From NCBI GenBank assembly GCA_022747635.1, contig JAKTNV010000063.1, forward strand, positions 2,356,001 through 2,420,000: a stretch of 64,000 nt of DNA. Reading direction: 5' to 3'. The stretch comes from Hetaerina americana. Taxonomy: Eukaryota > Arthropoda > Insecta > Odonata > Calopterygidae. A program made the position numbers and the translations under genes. Under the pieces are notes generated by a model. The model did no database searches, was not told where the DNA came from, and was given only the letters and a program-made list of their open reading frames with translations. This document shows, piece after piece, positions 1 through 8,690 of the stretch (the first letter of the stretch is position 1; each line of letters starts with the position of its first letter).

Positions 1-615
1 GCATAACTTTTGTTTTATTAATATTGATTCTCATCCCATACCTGTCGCACTGAATTTCCAATCCACTAAGAAATGCTTGCAAACCCTTGGCTGACTGAAA
101 TTCTAAAACTTGGCCATCAGCGAATCTAACTGATTTTACGAATTCCCCGCCCACTTTCATTCCTACCTCCAGTTCTTCCCATGCTTCTTTAATCATTTCC
201 TCTGCATACAGGTTGAACAGCAACGGTGATAATGGGCAACCCTGCCTCACACCTCTTCCCAACACTGCCCAACCGGAATCCCCGTTCCCCACTCGCACCT
301 GAGCGGTCTGAGACATGTACAGGTTGCGGATTAGCCTCCTTTCCCTCCAATACATTCCTATTTTCTGCAGAATACTCATTAGTTTTTCCCAGTTCACTCT
401 ATGAAAAGCTTTTTCGAAATCTACGAAACAGGCAAATACCTCTTGGTTGTGTTCTATGTTCCTCTCGATTTATAATCTCATTACTGCAATGGCATCACGC
501 GTACCTCTCCCCTTCCTAAACCCAAACTGATCATCCCCTAAGTAATCATTTGCCCTACTCTCTATTCTTTTGTTTATGAACCTGAGAACAACTTTAGATG
601 CGTGGGATATCAAAC
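1..615 (-). pseudogene. LINE reverse transcriptase relic, open at window edge
   Basis: Read on the minus strand, one frame runs from about 615 to 1 with a single in-frame stop (TAA near 460). It shows an ordered RT domain: DDQFGFRKGRGTRDAI, then FVDFEKAFHRVNWEKL, RGVRQGCPLSPLLFNLYAEE, and the catalytic block as VRFADGQ at about 110-126. The expected FADD is changed to FADG, so the polymerase would be dead even without the stop. The style matches the RTE-like endonuclease-reverse transcriptase LINEs common in insects (family knowledge; clade not proven). The N-terminal endonuclease is absent, which fits 5' truncation. The 3' part lies outside the window. A fragment of a similar LINE endonuclease lies at 61.5 kb. 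Confidence 0.85.
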
Positions 616-1138
616 TTATTGTTTTAAATGTCACCAACTTTAAATTATGGTAATTAATGTATGACTTTCAGAAAATATGATACCGTACGCAATAAAAGAA
701 AAGAATGAAAAATAGGAAATTAATTTTTCCAAGCTAATCATCTTGGTCATAGTTGTATCATTTCAGACATTTGGATTCAAGTCAAAGTCTTTGTTTTAAA
801 GTAAAACACTTCGTGTGCTGTGGTTTGATTTGGCAAATACCATGCGCATTCGGGAGTATTTTAAACATTGAGCCGAATATAGGCGTCTCGTTGCCAGCGC
901 GCAGGCAGCGCACATATTGCTCTGAGATTAATTGGCCAACAAAGCCGCTTTTGTAGGAAAAATGCCCACTAACGAACTTGAAACGGGGAAAAACCTCTTT
1001 CCATAAATCACTTGCTCCTTTATGTTTTCTGTGCTCAAAAAGAGATTATCCCTGCTTAAGAGCATTGGTCCTGTAGAAAACGCCCGTGTTTGTTGAACTG
1101 CTAATCAAATAAATCTTCCAGAGGAGATACATGCATGC
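616..1138. other. Spacer, no gene seen
   Basis: AT-rich sequence with only short chance ORFs. I see no recognisable repeat or coding signal. Confidence 0.5.
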
Positions 1139-1152
1139 ATATATATATATAT

Positions 1153-1221
<69 letters not shown>

Positions 1222-1372
1222 TATGCACACACATACATACATGGGTGGTCTGAAAAGTTTCCGACTCAGAAAATTTAAGTCTTGTATCTTTTCTAGGTCG
1301 GAAATATTCCAGACCACCCTTTTATATATATATATATATATATTTTGTACATATATATGTATATCATATACA
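1139..1372. repeat. (TA)n microsatellite tract, interrupted
   Basis: Long TA dinucleotide runs at about 1139-1227 and 1322-1342, with GTATAT/CATA variants to about 1372. They are interrupted by the small inverted repeat at 1243-1319. The Ile-Tyr-rich reading frames across it are repeat artefacts. Confidence 0.95.
1243..1319. mobile_element. 77-bp terminal-inverted-repeat insertion (MITE-like)
   Basis: Left end GGGTGGTCTGAAAAGTTTCC (1243-1262) is matched in inverse by the right end GGAAATATTCCAGACCACCC (1300-1319). The mismatches are confined to the inner part. It sits in a TA microsatellite, as expected for an element that targets TA. A diverged relative is at 59302-59377. No coding capacity. 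Confidence 0.6.
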
Positions 1373-1734
1373 TATGTAGAACGTATGTGAAAGTCTCACG
1401 AATGTAAATAATAATGTACATCAAGTTAGCACAAGCGAACCTAAATAAAAACCAGGAAAACACAAAAAAGAAAAGATACTCACACGTTTATGAATTTTCG
1501 GTGGTTTAGCCACGTTTCTCAAGAGAGAGAAGGAAGAGACTGAGGAGAAGGTTATAATGGAAGGGGCTGGATCGAAGGGAAAGGAGTGGATAGGTTTGCA
1601 AGGGGAAGAGTTGTGAGGGGAATTTTTAGAAGTGTGGGAACAATATGGAAGGTGTTGAGAGCGGAGGTGGGATGAAAATATGTGAAGATTGGGGTAATTA
1701 ATGTTTAATGTTAATACCTTGATCATTCTAGGAA

Positions 1735-2791
1735 TCCATGAGTTGGATAAACGCCTGATCTATTGTTTTGAGTTTTAGTGGAGGGTCAGAAGGTGGGAGG
1801 GACGCGAAAATGGATACACTATAGCATTTATCAAAGGGAGAGTTGTGTTCGGAGGAGTGTTTGGGGATAGGGAGCATATCAACCAGGGAAGAATTCTTGC
1901 ATGAGGCCGAGTGGTTATTGATTCTAATATTTGGGGGAGTGGTACACTGTCCATTATAAAAAGCAGGGCATAGTTGGCACTTCAGAGGGTAAATTGCATT
2001 GCTGGAAGTACATGAGGAGTAGGGAATTAGTGGGAGAGAGTTAAACAGCGGTTTGGAGAGGGATGGGATTCTGATTTTGAAAATAGGACATGTTTTGCAT
2101 CTAGGTTTATTTCAGGGTATGGGAGTGGGTTTGGTACGGGGCGGGGATTTAAGGAGTGGATTGTTTGACTTGAAGAGATCTGATAATTTGGCGGGGCGTA
2201 TGAAAGTAACGGAGGAGCATTTGGGAAAAAGATCGGTGGTGAAATAATGGTTTTTGAGGATAGGGTGGAGGTCTTTTAGAATTAAACGCATAGACTCTAG
2301 GCCAGGAAAGTATGTGGTACAAATTGGAAGAAGGTGGATATTTGCGGTGGAGGAAAAGTTTGGGAATGTTCGTAAGCATGTCTTCGGATTCTTTGGCTAT
2401 GGAGGGATTCAGGATAACCTTGTTTTGAGGATGGAATAGTGTAGACTTGAGAGGAATTCATCAAGGGAGTCGGGTAGATTGCAGATTCTGTCTCCTCTTA
2501 TGGAGAGGCAATAAGGAATGGAGCCTTTGGTGCGATGTGGGTGGTAACTATTAAAACGTAAGCATTGTTGTTTGTTGGTCGATTTTACATGTACACAAGT
2601 GGGGAATTTTTTGTCTATTAATGATACGTTTACGTCTAGGAAGGTGATTTGGGAGGAGGAAATGGTAGAACAGAAGGAGGCAGAGGACGAAGCATTGAGA
2701 TCGGAAATAAATGTTTACAGGGAATCATTGCCAGGTGGCCAGAGATCTTCTGAGTGGGGAATGGATGTATAAAGGGATATGGCATCAATGG
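1735..2791 (-). pseudogene. Penelope-like RT C-terminus, connector and GIY-YIG endonuclease (decayed)
   Basis: Minus-strand translation resumes after the nested LINE as DAISLYTSIPHSED, which is the RT motif A region of Penelope-like elements. It then jumps straight to LWPPGNDSL, which in the family lies just after the YVDD-type catalytic motif, so the palm core is deleted near 2750. Further on are ITFLDVNVSLIDKKFPT, an HPILKNHYFTTDLFPK connector, a CKTCPIF cysteine motif, and a degraded GIY-YIG domain in which the YIG triplet reads YNG (about 1960), followed by IRINNHSASC. In-frame stops occur near 2715 and at several other points. No function is expected. Confidence 0.75.
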
Positions 2792-3113
2792 ATCCGCTTT
2801 AAAGAAACTCGGCTTCATAAAACGAGTGGTGGGGAAATGCAATGAAAACGTTAAAGAGAGGTGTTATTTTGCTCTAATTAGACCTATTTTGGAATTTGCT
2901 GCAAGTATTTGGGATCCTTGGGAGAAAATGTTGCAAAAAGAATTAGATGAAGTCCAGAGAAAATCCGCCAGATTCGTTAAAAATTGTTGTGGTAAGAACA
3001 CAAGTGTGACAGGTCTCTTAGGGGATTTAAGCTGGGAGCCACTTGAAATACGAAGAGAACAAGCGAGACTTATACTTTTAGAAAGGTTCAGAACGAACGA
3101 GTTAGACAATTAA
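2792..3113 (+). pseudogene. LINE ORF2 C-terminal fragment
   Basis: Continuous frame beginning GSALKKLGFIKRVVGKC, then YFALIRPILEFAASIWDPW and VQRKSARFVKNCC, ending in NELDN and a TAA at 3111-3113. These are the post-RT thumb and C-terminal motifs of non-LTR retrotransposons of the Jockey/CR1 type. The upstream RT and endonuclease are missing through 5' truncation. The same thumb motif (RPxLExAASIWDPRE) appears in the LINE fragments at 4.6 kb and 15.5 kb. Confidence 0.85.
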
Positions 3114-3541
3114 CTACTAAGGTAATTACCACACTACTTAGGTAGATCGTAACAAAAAGATAAAATAAGGGAGATAGATTCCAGTACAGATAGATCCAAG
3201 TACTCATACTTTCCCCGAAAAATCAGAAATCATAATAGTTAGAAACCGAAGTTCCTTTAGAAATATTGAAAACGTTGAATTTACTAGTCGGAAAAAATAG
3301 ACATTACAAGGATATTAGGTGTATTTGTAGGTGCATGTGAATGTTAGTTGGTGGTTTGAGTGTTTGCATGTGTGTGGGGTGTATGTGTTCTTGTATGAAC
3401 GTATGCCATGTTTTGTTTGCGGATGGTATAAAGTTGTTGCTTTTGCATGTTTATTTTTTGTTAATTACGGGTGGTGCCCTAGCACCCCCCGCCACACGCC
3501 CTTACGGCGGCTTGCGGGGCATTAAGTAGATGTAGATGTAG
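2792..3541 (+). mobile_element. 5'-truncated LINE copy nested in the Penelope-like element
   Basis: The insertion is flanked by the 5-bp duplication AATGG (2787-2791 and 3542-3546). Removing it restores the minus-strand Penelope reading frame across the junction (TMAT then IDAISLYTS). It holds the last ~107 codons of a LINE ORF2, about 400 bp of 3' UTR, the conserved CACACGCCCTTACGGCGG tail motif (3492-3509) and a short GATGTA-repeat tail. Heavy 5' truncation with a short target duplication is typical of target-primed reverse transcription. Confidence 0.85.
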
Positions 3542-3544
3542 AAT

Positions 3545-3895
3545 GGTGGCCATGGTAATCTTGGTATCTGGGGGGAGGATAGTTGATTTTAGCCTTTCCA
3601 GGAAATGGTGTGGATCTTTAGTGAATAACGGTAGGGAGTGGACTATTGGCTGCAGGTAGTGGCCTACAAATGCAGAAATTCTTTACGGGAGGATGGAATC
3701 GGACGACCGGGATTGCTTGGTTTATGGATCTTCGGTAGGATATAGAAATGAGGGATGCATGTGTGGGGAGGGGTGAGGAGGGCCATGTCTGAAGGAGATG
3801 GACCTTCATTGGGTCCGTTGGAAGCGAGAAATTCATTGAGTTCCTCCTAAAGTGCGGGATTCGGGTCTTGGGGTGTTTGCCGGTAGGAAGAGGTA
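3545..3895 (-). pseudogene. Penelope-like reverse transcriptase, N-terminal part
   Basis: The minus-strand frame reads SPSDMALLTPPHTCIPHF followed by FYILPKIHKPSNPGRPI, the hallmark fingers motif of Penelope-like RTs. After this comes a stop near 3665, then a shifted frame that ends ITMAT at the LINE junction (3546). It is the upstream half of the same element that continues at 2791. Further 5' sequence is not recognisable beyond about 3895. Confidence 0.75.
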
Positions 3896-4566
3896 CCAGA
3901 GAGTTGTGTGCTAACCTCCCATTTGTAACGAGTTCTATTTAAAACCACAACCATTTAACCTTTGTCCACGGAAGTAATGATAATATTTTGGATTATTAAT
4001 TAATCTTTATAATTCTGAGGTTTCGGTGGGAGACAGGTTGGGTTGAGGATTTAGGGAGTTGAGGAAAGACGGGTTGAAAATTCTGGACAGGAGAAGGTTT
4101 ATAAAAATTTCCCGTGGATGATTTTTGGGGGAGGGGATTGAATTCTTCAAGAAGAGGCCATCGATTTCACTTCCTTTCTTCCATTAACAATTAAACCATC
4201 GATTTGTGTCGATATATAATTGATATTGTAACGTGATAGAATTGAAGTTGTACCAGCTGTAAAACTTGACCGGAATATTCAGCAGCAATTATCCAGTGGT
4301 GAAGTCGCCCCCGGCCTCCTAATTTCTCTCGAATTCGCATGTATGTTCGGATATTCTTCGATTAACCGTTTTTTGCCTTCAACTGTCGTCAATCTTTGTA
4401 GCCATTAGGGGAGATGAGGTCAATTTAATGTTAATGTTATCCGTCATTTAGAATAGGCGGGAAAATTGGTTAAGATGGAGATGTTCATGGAAAAGAGGAC
4501 AGTCGGAGAGAGTCTCGGCGTCGATAGTAGCCTACTCTTAGCGATATACGCCGAGGAGTCGAACAG
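3896..4566. other. Spacer, no gene seen
   Basis: Mixed sequence without a convincing ORF. The only structure noted is an 8-bp inverted repeat, CTCGGCGT at 4514-4521 and ACGCCGAG at 4548-4555, just upstream of a LINE fragment. Confidence 0.45.
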
Positions 4567-4945
4567 TTGTACGTCTTATTCAACGGATTGCCTGCTTCAC
4601 ATGGAGTTCGTTGGCCTTATTTAGAATATGCTGCTAGTATATTGCATCCTCGTGAAAATGGATTGACTGCCGAATTGGATCGTGTGCAGCGGCGAGGAAC
4701 TAGGTTTTTAAAACGGTGTTCTGATAAACTGAATAGAGTATCTAAATTATTAGAAAAGTTAGGCTGGGAAGCGATGCTTAAATTTCAGATTTGTATATGT
4801 CATTTATCCTCGAACAATAAGGGATCAGAATAATGTTATCCCACTGCGCTAGAGGGAAAAGAATTTTGGGTCCAAAAAAATCTAATGTGTAGTTATTCCC
4901 CTATCACACACCTTAGCGGTGGCTTGCAGACTTGCGTGGATAAAA
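4567..4945 (+). pseudogene. LINE 3' end: ORF2 C-terminus and tail
   Basis: The frame shows RWPYLEYAASILHPREN, then ELDRVQRRGTRFLKRCSDKL and VSKLLEKLGWEA, the same thumb-region signature as the fragments at 2.8 kb and 15.5 kb. The coding similarity stops near 4790 and the frame ends at 4833. The 3' UTR holds a degenerate copy of the family tail motif, CACACACCTTAGCGGTGGCT (4905-4924). It is 5' truncated with no RT palm. Confidence 0.75.
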
Positions 4946-5000
4946 AATAAAATAAATGCTCTCCACGTAGCTCTGATTAGGGGTCAAGGTACTTCTAAAA

Positions 5001-5075
5001 AAAGCTCTACCGCCAGGGGTAGAACCCGGGCCATCCCTGGGGTGGGAAGACGGCACGCACTAGTCAAAGCCGATC
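5001..5075 (-). repeat. tRNA-derived sequence with Pol III terminator (SINE head or tRNA pseudogene)
   Basis: On the minus strand, an A-box-like TGACTAGTGCG (about 5063-5073) is followed by a T-arm CCGGG-TTCTACC-CCTGG (about 5012-5028) whose 5-bp stem and 7-nt loop are of standard form. GCTTTG and TAGAGC could form a six-pair acceptor stem with wobbles. A run of seven T follows directly, as a Pol III terminator would. The anticodon stem has a mismatch and a 6-nt loop, so a functional tRNA is unlikely. Confidence 0.5.
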
Positions 5076-5080
5076 CTTTT

Positions 5081-6220
5081 GTGTTATTTTTTCTAGTCGT
5101 AGAACATCCTTCGAGCTTTTGAGTGTCCATTCATTGACGTGGTTGCAATTTAAAGTAAGGTTATTTTATTAATTTTATGAATTTTTAAATGAAGAATACT
5201 CGCTTGAGAGGGCGCTCCTGATTCGGAAAGAAGTCCGTTTATGGATCCAAATAAAGAAAGGTTCTATAATATTTGTTTGAACGTTTTGCAGAAGAGATTA
5301 ATTGGACACCAGTGTATTGCCGAGAAAGATAACGAGGAAGGATCGGCATTTTTTTGTCACGAAAGATGGCAGAAACTTCCCACAGCTGTTGTACTAGCGT
5401 TGAGAATAGGACTCCCATACGATCTAGGGTATGAACAAAATTCATTCAAAATAGTTATTTGTGCTCCATCTTTCTAATTCCGTCCGTACGCAACAGATTA
5501 TTTTGTGTATGAATTATAATGTGGATTCAATCCCTCTCTTATTTGTATCTGAATCCTCTGCCGTTTGCCGCTGGGTGCGTGGCAGAGAATGCATGGTACA
5601 TGGCGGCGGTCGTATGCGTTACTCACTTGATGAGCATGAAGGAGGTGCAGCACACATACGTACGTGGTAATGCGATCGCTGTTATCACTTTCGGAAGAGC
5701 CCAGCAACGCCGTGGTCGTTCTTTGATCTCACCAATGCATTCATGCTCCTCACACGCTCGCCACCCTGCACCCCGCCCCTGCACCCGGTCGCTGAAACAG
5801 CCGCTCTCCCCTACCTCCGCTCCTTTGGGCAACCTCCCACTATTCCCTTTCATTTTAACGACCCGGCACGCATAAATACGGCCACGAACACGCACGTCGG
5901 CACTCCGTGCGCACGGCTGAAGTGCTCCATGCGAGCAGAAATGATTGCGATTCAATCATCGCGTGCTCATGAAGCGCGCTCTGCGCCACTCTCGCAACGC
6001 TCATCGCTGTTTTTTTGTTTTTAACTCCTCACGCTCAGCCTTTCTCTCACTCGTCGAAGCGACCGTTATGGATTAACGGCTTGGATGAGGGCAATTAAGG
6101 GGCCTCAAAGAAGCAGTGATACCAACTATGCGAAAACAAAACATTTAAATTTCAGCCAATAGTACCTACTATTAATCGCATTTATGCTTAATGTATGTGA
6201 CTATAACAAGTCAGCGCATA
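5081..6220. other. Spacer with a GC-rich section, no gene supported
   Basis: About 5540-6060 is richer in G+C and CpG than the surroundings, with several overlapping ORFs on both strands (the longest about 118 codons). They have no recognisable domain and no splice-supported structure. An ORF at 5241-5477 is also unrecognised. Confidence 0.4.
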
Positions 6221-6291
<71 letters not shown>

Positions 6292-6294
6292 CGC
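6221..6294. repeat. (TA)n microsatellite
   Basis: Nearly pure TA dinucleotide run with one CATA interruption near 6275. Confidence 0.95.
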
Positions 6295-7675
6295 ACACAT
6301 ATATTTATAAAAAGATAGCGAATCTATGGCGTTTAGTTATTCTTAATGTACACTAACAATTAATAATAGCAAAGAAAAAAAGAATTGACACAAACGTAGG
6401 CATATCTTGCTTCAATATTTCAGTGGGCATCAAGTATATACGTGTTTTTATATATATATCTATAATATGATTAACTTGTAGGTTGCAGAGCGGTGTATTG
6501 CAAAAGAGCGCTCTGAGAGAAAGGTAAAAGGCGAGGAAACCAAGGTGAGAGAGGAAGGGCAGTAAGGGAAGAAGTGACAAGTGATAGGTTAACAAAACAA
6601 TAGGATGTGGCTCTTGAAAAGGGTTTGCTGGACTGCTATACGCTTCCGATTCTGGAGTACCCTGGGGCACCCTGGGAGAGAATGCCGGCGATTACCCGCC
6701 ACCGCTGTCGGGAGGAGAGGCTCGGAAGAGAGATTGCGGGGGGAAACATCCGAGGGCCTCTCGGGAGGTTTTCCGGTTCGGGCTGTTATTTCTAAGTACT
6801 TCACGAAGTTTCGGACGCGGCCTTTCGTCCAATCGAGTCCCTCCTACCCACGCCTGAGCGGTGGCCTCGCCGACTTTTCCGCTCTATCCTCTCCGCCCAA
6901 GCGCTGATGCTCGCCTTCCCCACGTCCCTCCTTCTTCCCCTCCCTCCCCCACCCACATATCCCACAGGACCACGCAATGCTCCGTAAACCCCGCTCCGCG
7001 GGCGCAATAAAGACACGCCCTCGTCCCCTCCGTCCCCCCCCCCACCTCACCGCCCCGAGTGGCCTCAAGTGGGGCGCCGATCCTTTCGCTTAGCAGAAGA
7101 AATGAGGGGCGCGAAGCTGTGTTTTTTCGGAACGTGACTGTTATAAGCTTTGGATTGTTTTTCTCTGGTGAGAAATCGTTTAATGGGCTTTTCAGGAGGG
7201 AGTACAGCAACGTTAATTCATATAATTAAGGGTTCCCATAGTTTTCATAGAGTTCATACATAGTTAATGCCTCCACTTTCTGGTCAGAAAAAATCTTTAG
7301 TCTCAGAGGAACAAAAAAGTTAGAATTTCGCGGACACGTAGTCCCTGACCCACGTAGTTAAAAGCAGATTTAATGTAGTTACTCAGTTCAAAAGAACAAG
7401 TGAAATTGTCATTTTAATGTAGTTGGAAAGGGAATTGGTTAAAATAACTATAAATTCCACATAACCCGCATATAATTGGCAAATTCAAGTCAAAGCTCCC
7501 TGGACCACACTATGAAAAAATTTAGAGGCTATCTTTTGTTTTGCCTATTTTATGCCCACATCTCTATCTTCTATAATATCTTAATGCGTTTATGCCCCTG
7601 CCCAACCGTCCATTGTAAACCATATGTGCTTTCCACACACTCTCACTCACCCTCTCTCTTTTTCTCTCTCTCTAT
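6295..7675. other. Spacer with a GC-rich block, no gene supported
   Basis: The stretch 6640-7110 is GC-rich with C- and G-runs. ORFs of 60-108 codons on both strands overlap each other and have no recognised domain. One (6607-6795) contains LPILEYPGAPWERM, faintly like a LINE thumb motif, but this is too weak to call. The flanks are AT-rich. Confidence 0.4.
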
Positions 7676-7678
7676 ATG

Positions 7679-7728
<50 letters not shown>
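7676..7728. repeat. (TA)n microsatellite
   Basis: TA dinucleotide run preceded by a CT-rich stretch and followed by GTACATACATACG. It lies just upstream of the family A Penelope-like fragment. Confidence 0.95.
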
Positions 7729-7732
<4 letters not shown>

Positions 7733-7839
7733 TACATACGTCCTACACGCATGCATGTATCTACATATACGTTAATGTTTGCATGTGTACATGCATAATG
7801 ATGAAGGTAGCTGGGACCACCGAAACATCGAAGTGAAAT

Positions 7840-8487
7840 ATGTTTACGTTTGTGCGAATCCTGAAGAAACACTTGACAAATGCCCTGCAAAGGAATGGAT
7901 ACAGCGCTCATATGATCCAAAAAAGGGCCGAGAAGGAAGAAAAGAAGAGACAAACCACCGCTGTTCCTGACAGAGAGGAAGACTCCAGACCACGTCCGAA
8001 GGCTTACGTCACCATCCCCTTCATCGCAGGGACTTCGGAAAGAATCGCGAGGGCTTTAAGGAAACATGATGTGGTGACCAGATTCAACTGCGTCACCAAG
8101 ATAGCTGACACCCTACCCGGACCCAAGGATGGAATTTCACCGTTAATATCAGAAGGCGTGTACCAAGTGCCATGCTCCTGTGGCAAATGGTACATCGGTG
8201 AAACGTGCAGAGCGCTGAAAACACGCATGAGTGAACACCAGAGGGCAACCAAGGCCAAACAGTTTAGAGCATCGGCCATCGCTGAGCACGCCTGGAGTGA
8301 ACCTGGACACTCTATTCTCTTCGACGACGCTAAAATAATAGCGAAAGAAGGAAAATACTTCCAGAGAATAATCAGAGAGGCCATTGAAATCGTTAAAAGG
8401 CCAAAAAATTTTAACAGAGAGGATGGATATCCACTCCACAGTGCGTGGAAACGAATAATCCCGCGCAAATATGAGGACGTTCCCTGA
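7840..8487 (+). CDS. GIY-YIG endonuclease domain of a Penelope-like element
   Basis: This 215-codon ORF has a linker typical of Penelope-like proteins (NALQRNGYSAHMIQKR, residues about 14-29; PFIAGTSERIARALRKHDV, about 60-78). The GIY-YIG nuclease follows as GVYQVPCSCGKWYIGETCRA (about 106-125), then TRMSEHQR and AIAEHAW with the conserved histidines and glutamate environment. The CxC pair between the GVY and YIG triplets is characteristic of this retroelement group. The family enzyme nicks DNA to prime reverse transcription. The domain itself is uninterrupted and ends in TGA at 8485-8487, but no RT is attached, so on its own it is a fragment. The ATG at 7840 may be fortuitous. Confidence 0.8.
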   Translation: MFTFVRILKKHLTNALQRNGYSAHMIQKRAEKEEKKRQTTAVPDREEDSRPRPKAYVTIPFIAGTSERIARALRKHDVVTRFNCVTKIADTLPGPKDGISPLISEGVYQVPCSCGKWYIGETCRALKTRMSEHQRATKAKQFRASAIAEHAWSEPGHSILFDDAKIIAKEGKYFQRIIREAIEIVKRPKNFNREDGYPLHSAWKRIIPRKYEDVP

Positions 8488-8528
8488 TTGGCCAAGAAAT
8501 TTCCCGGTATTGGCGCCGGATTTTTCCT

Positions 8529-8535
8529 ATATAAG
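8529..8535 (+). promoter_or_regulatory. TATA-like box in Penelope terminal repeat
   Basis: TATATAA about 32 nt upstream of the hammerhead-like core. The family B element has TATAAATA at 19858-19865 in an equivalent place, with its own hammerhead-like core beyond the nested LINEs. This suggests the internal promoter of the element, by inference. Confidence 0.45.
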
Positions 8536-8566
8536 ACGGGACAACAAGCTTCTTTTCATCCTTGAC

Positions 8567-8605
8567 CTGAGGACGCCAGCAGGATAGCTGGCGAAACTGT
8601 TGTAC
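8567..8605 (+). ncRNA. Hammerhead-ribozyme-like motif (Penelope family A)
   Basis: The order of core elements is CTGAGGA (8567-8573), one extra base, a stem GCCAGC/GCTGGC (8575-8580 and 8587-8592) with a 6-nt loop, GAAAC (8593-8597), and a short UGUU loop before GUA. This is the CUGANGA - stem II - GAAA - stem III - UH layout of hammerhead ribozymes, which are known in Penelope-like retroelements. The extra base before stem II and the poor stem I make activity uncertain. Confidence 0.5.
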
Positions 8606-8690
8606 TTTTAAACGACATACGCGGACGCAGCCCGAAAAATGTGGAAATCACCTACTCATCGCCGCGGAAACCTTCGAACGAACTTTTTTA

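Larger units (their letters stand above)
1490..3895 (-). mobile_element. Penelope-like element, family C, split by a nested LINE
   Basis: On the minus strand the order is RT N-terminal part (3895-3545), nested LINE (3541-2792), RT/connector remnant (2791-about 2130), GIY-YIG endonuclease remnant (about 2010-1735), an untranslated C-rich stretch, and a terminal repeat-like end near 1540-1490. The same coding style and 3' region recur at 43.6-44.2 kb, which supports a real family. The catalytic palm of the RT is missing, and several stops and frameshifts interrupt the frame. Left boundary is approximate. Confidence 0.75.
7846..8690 (+). mobile_element. Penelope-like element, family A, 3' fragment
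   Basis: Contains the C-terminal GIY-YIG coding part, a short 3' UTR, a TATA-like box at 8529-8535 and a hammerhead-like motif at 8567-8605. It ends near 8690 after a GC-rich stretch. The RT domain is missing, so this is a 5'-truncated copy. The 5' boundary is unclear: sequence at 7800-7845 may belong to another repeat. Confidence 0.75.

Noticed and set aside
1046..1317. Tyr/Ile-rich ORFs over TA repeats here and at 7.5-7.9, 43.4-43.7, 44.1-44.5 and 56.3-56.5 kb
   Set aside because: They are translations of (TA)n and (TG)n microsatellites on both strands, with no other coding signal.
6607..6795. LINE thumb-like motif LPILEYPGAPWERM
   Set aside because: A single weak match without flanking LINE motifs or a tail, in a GC-rich low-stop region.
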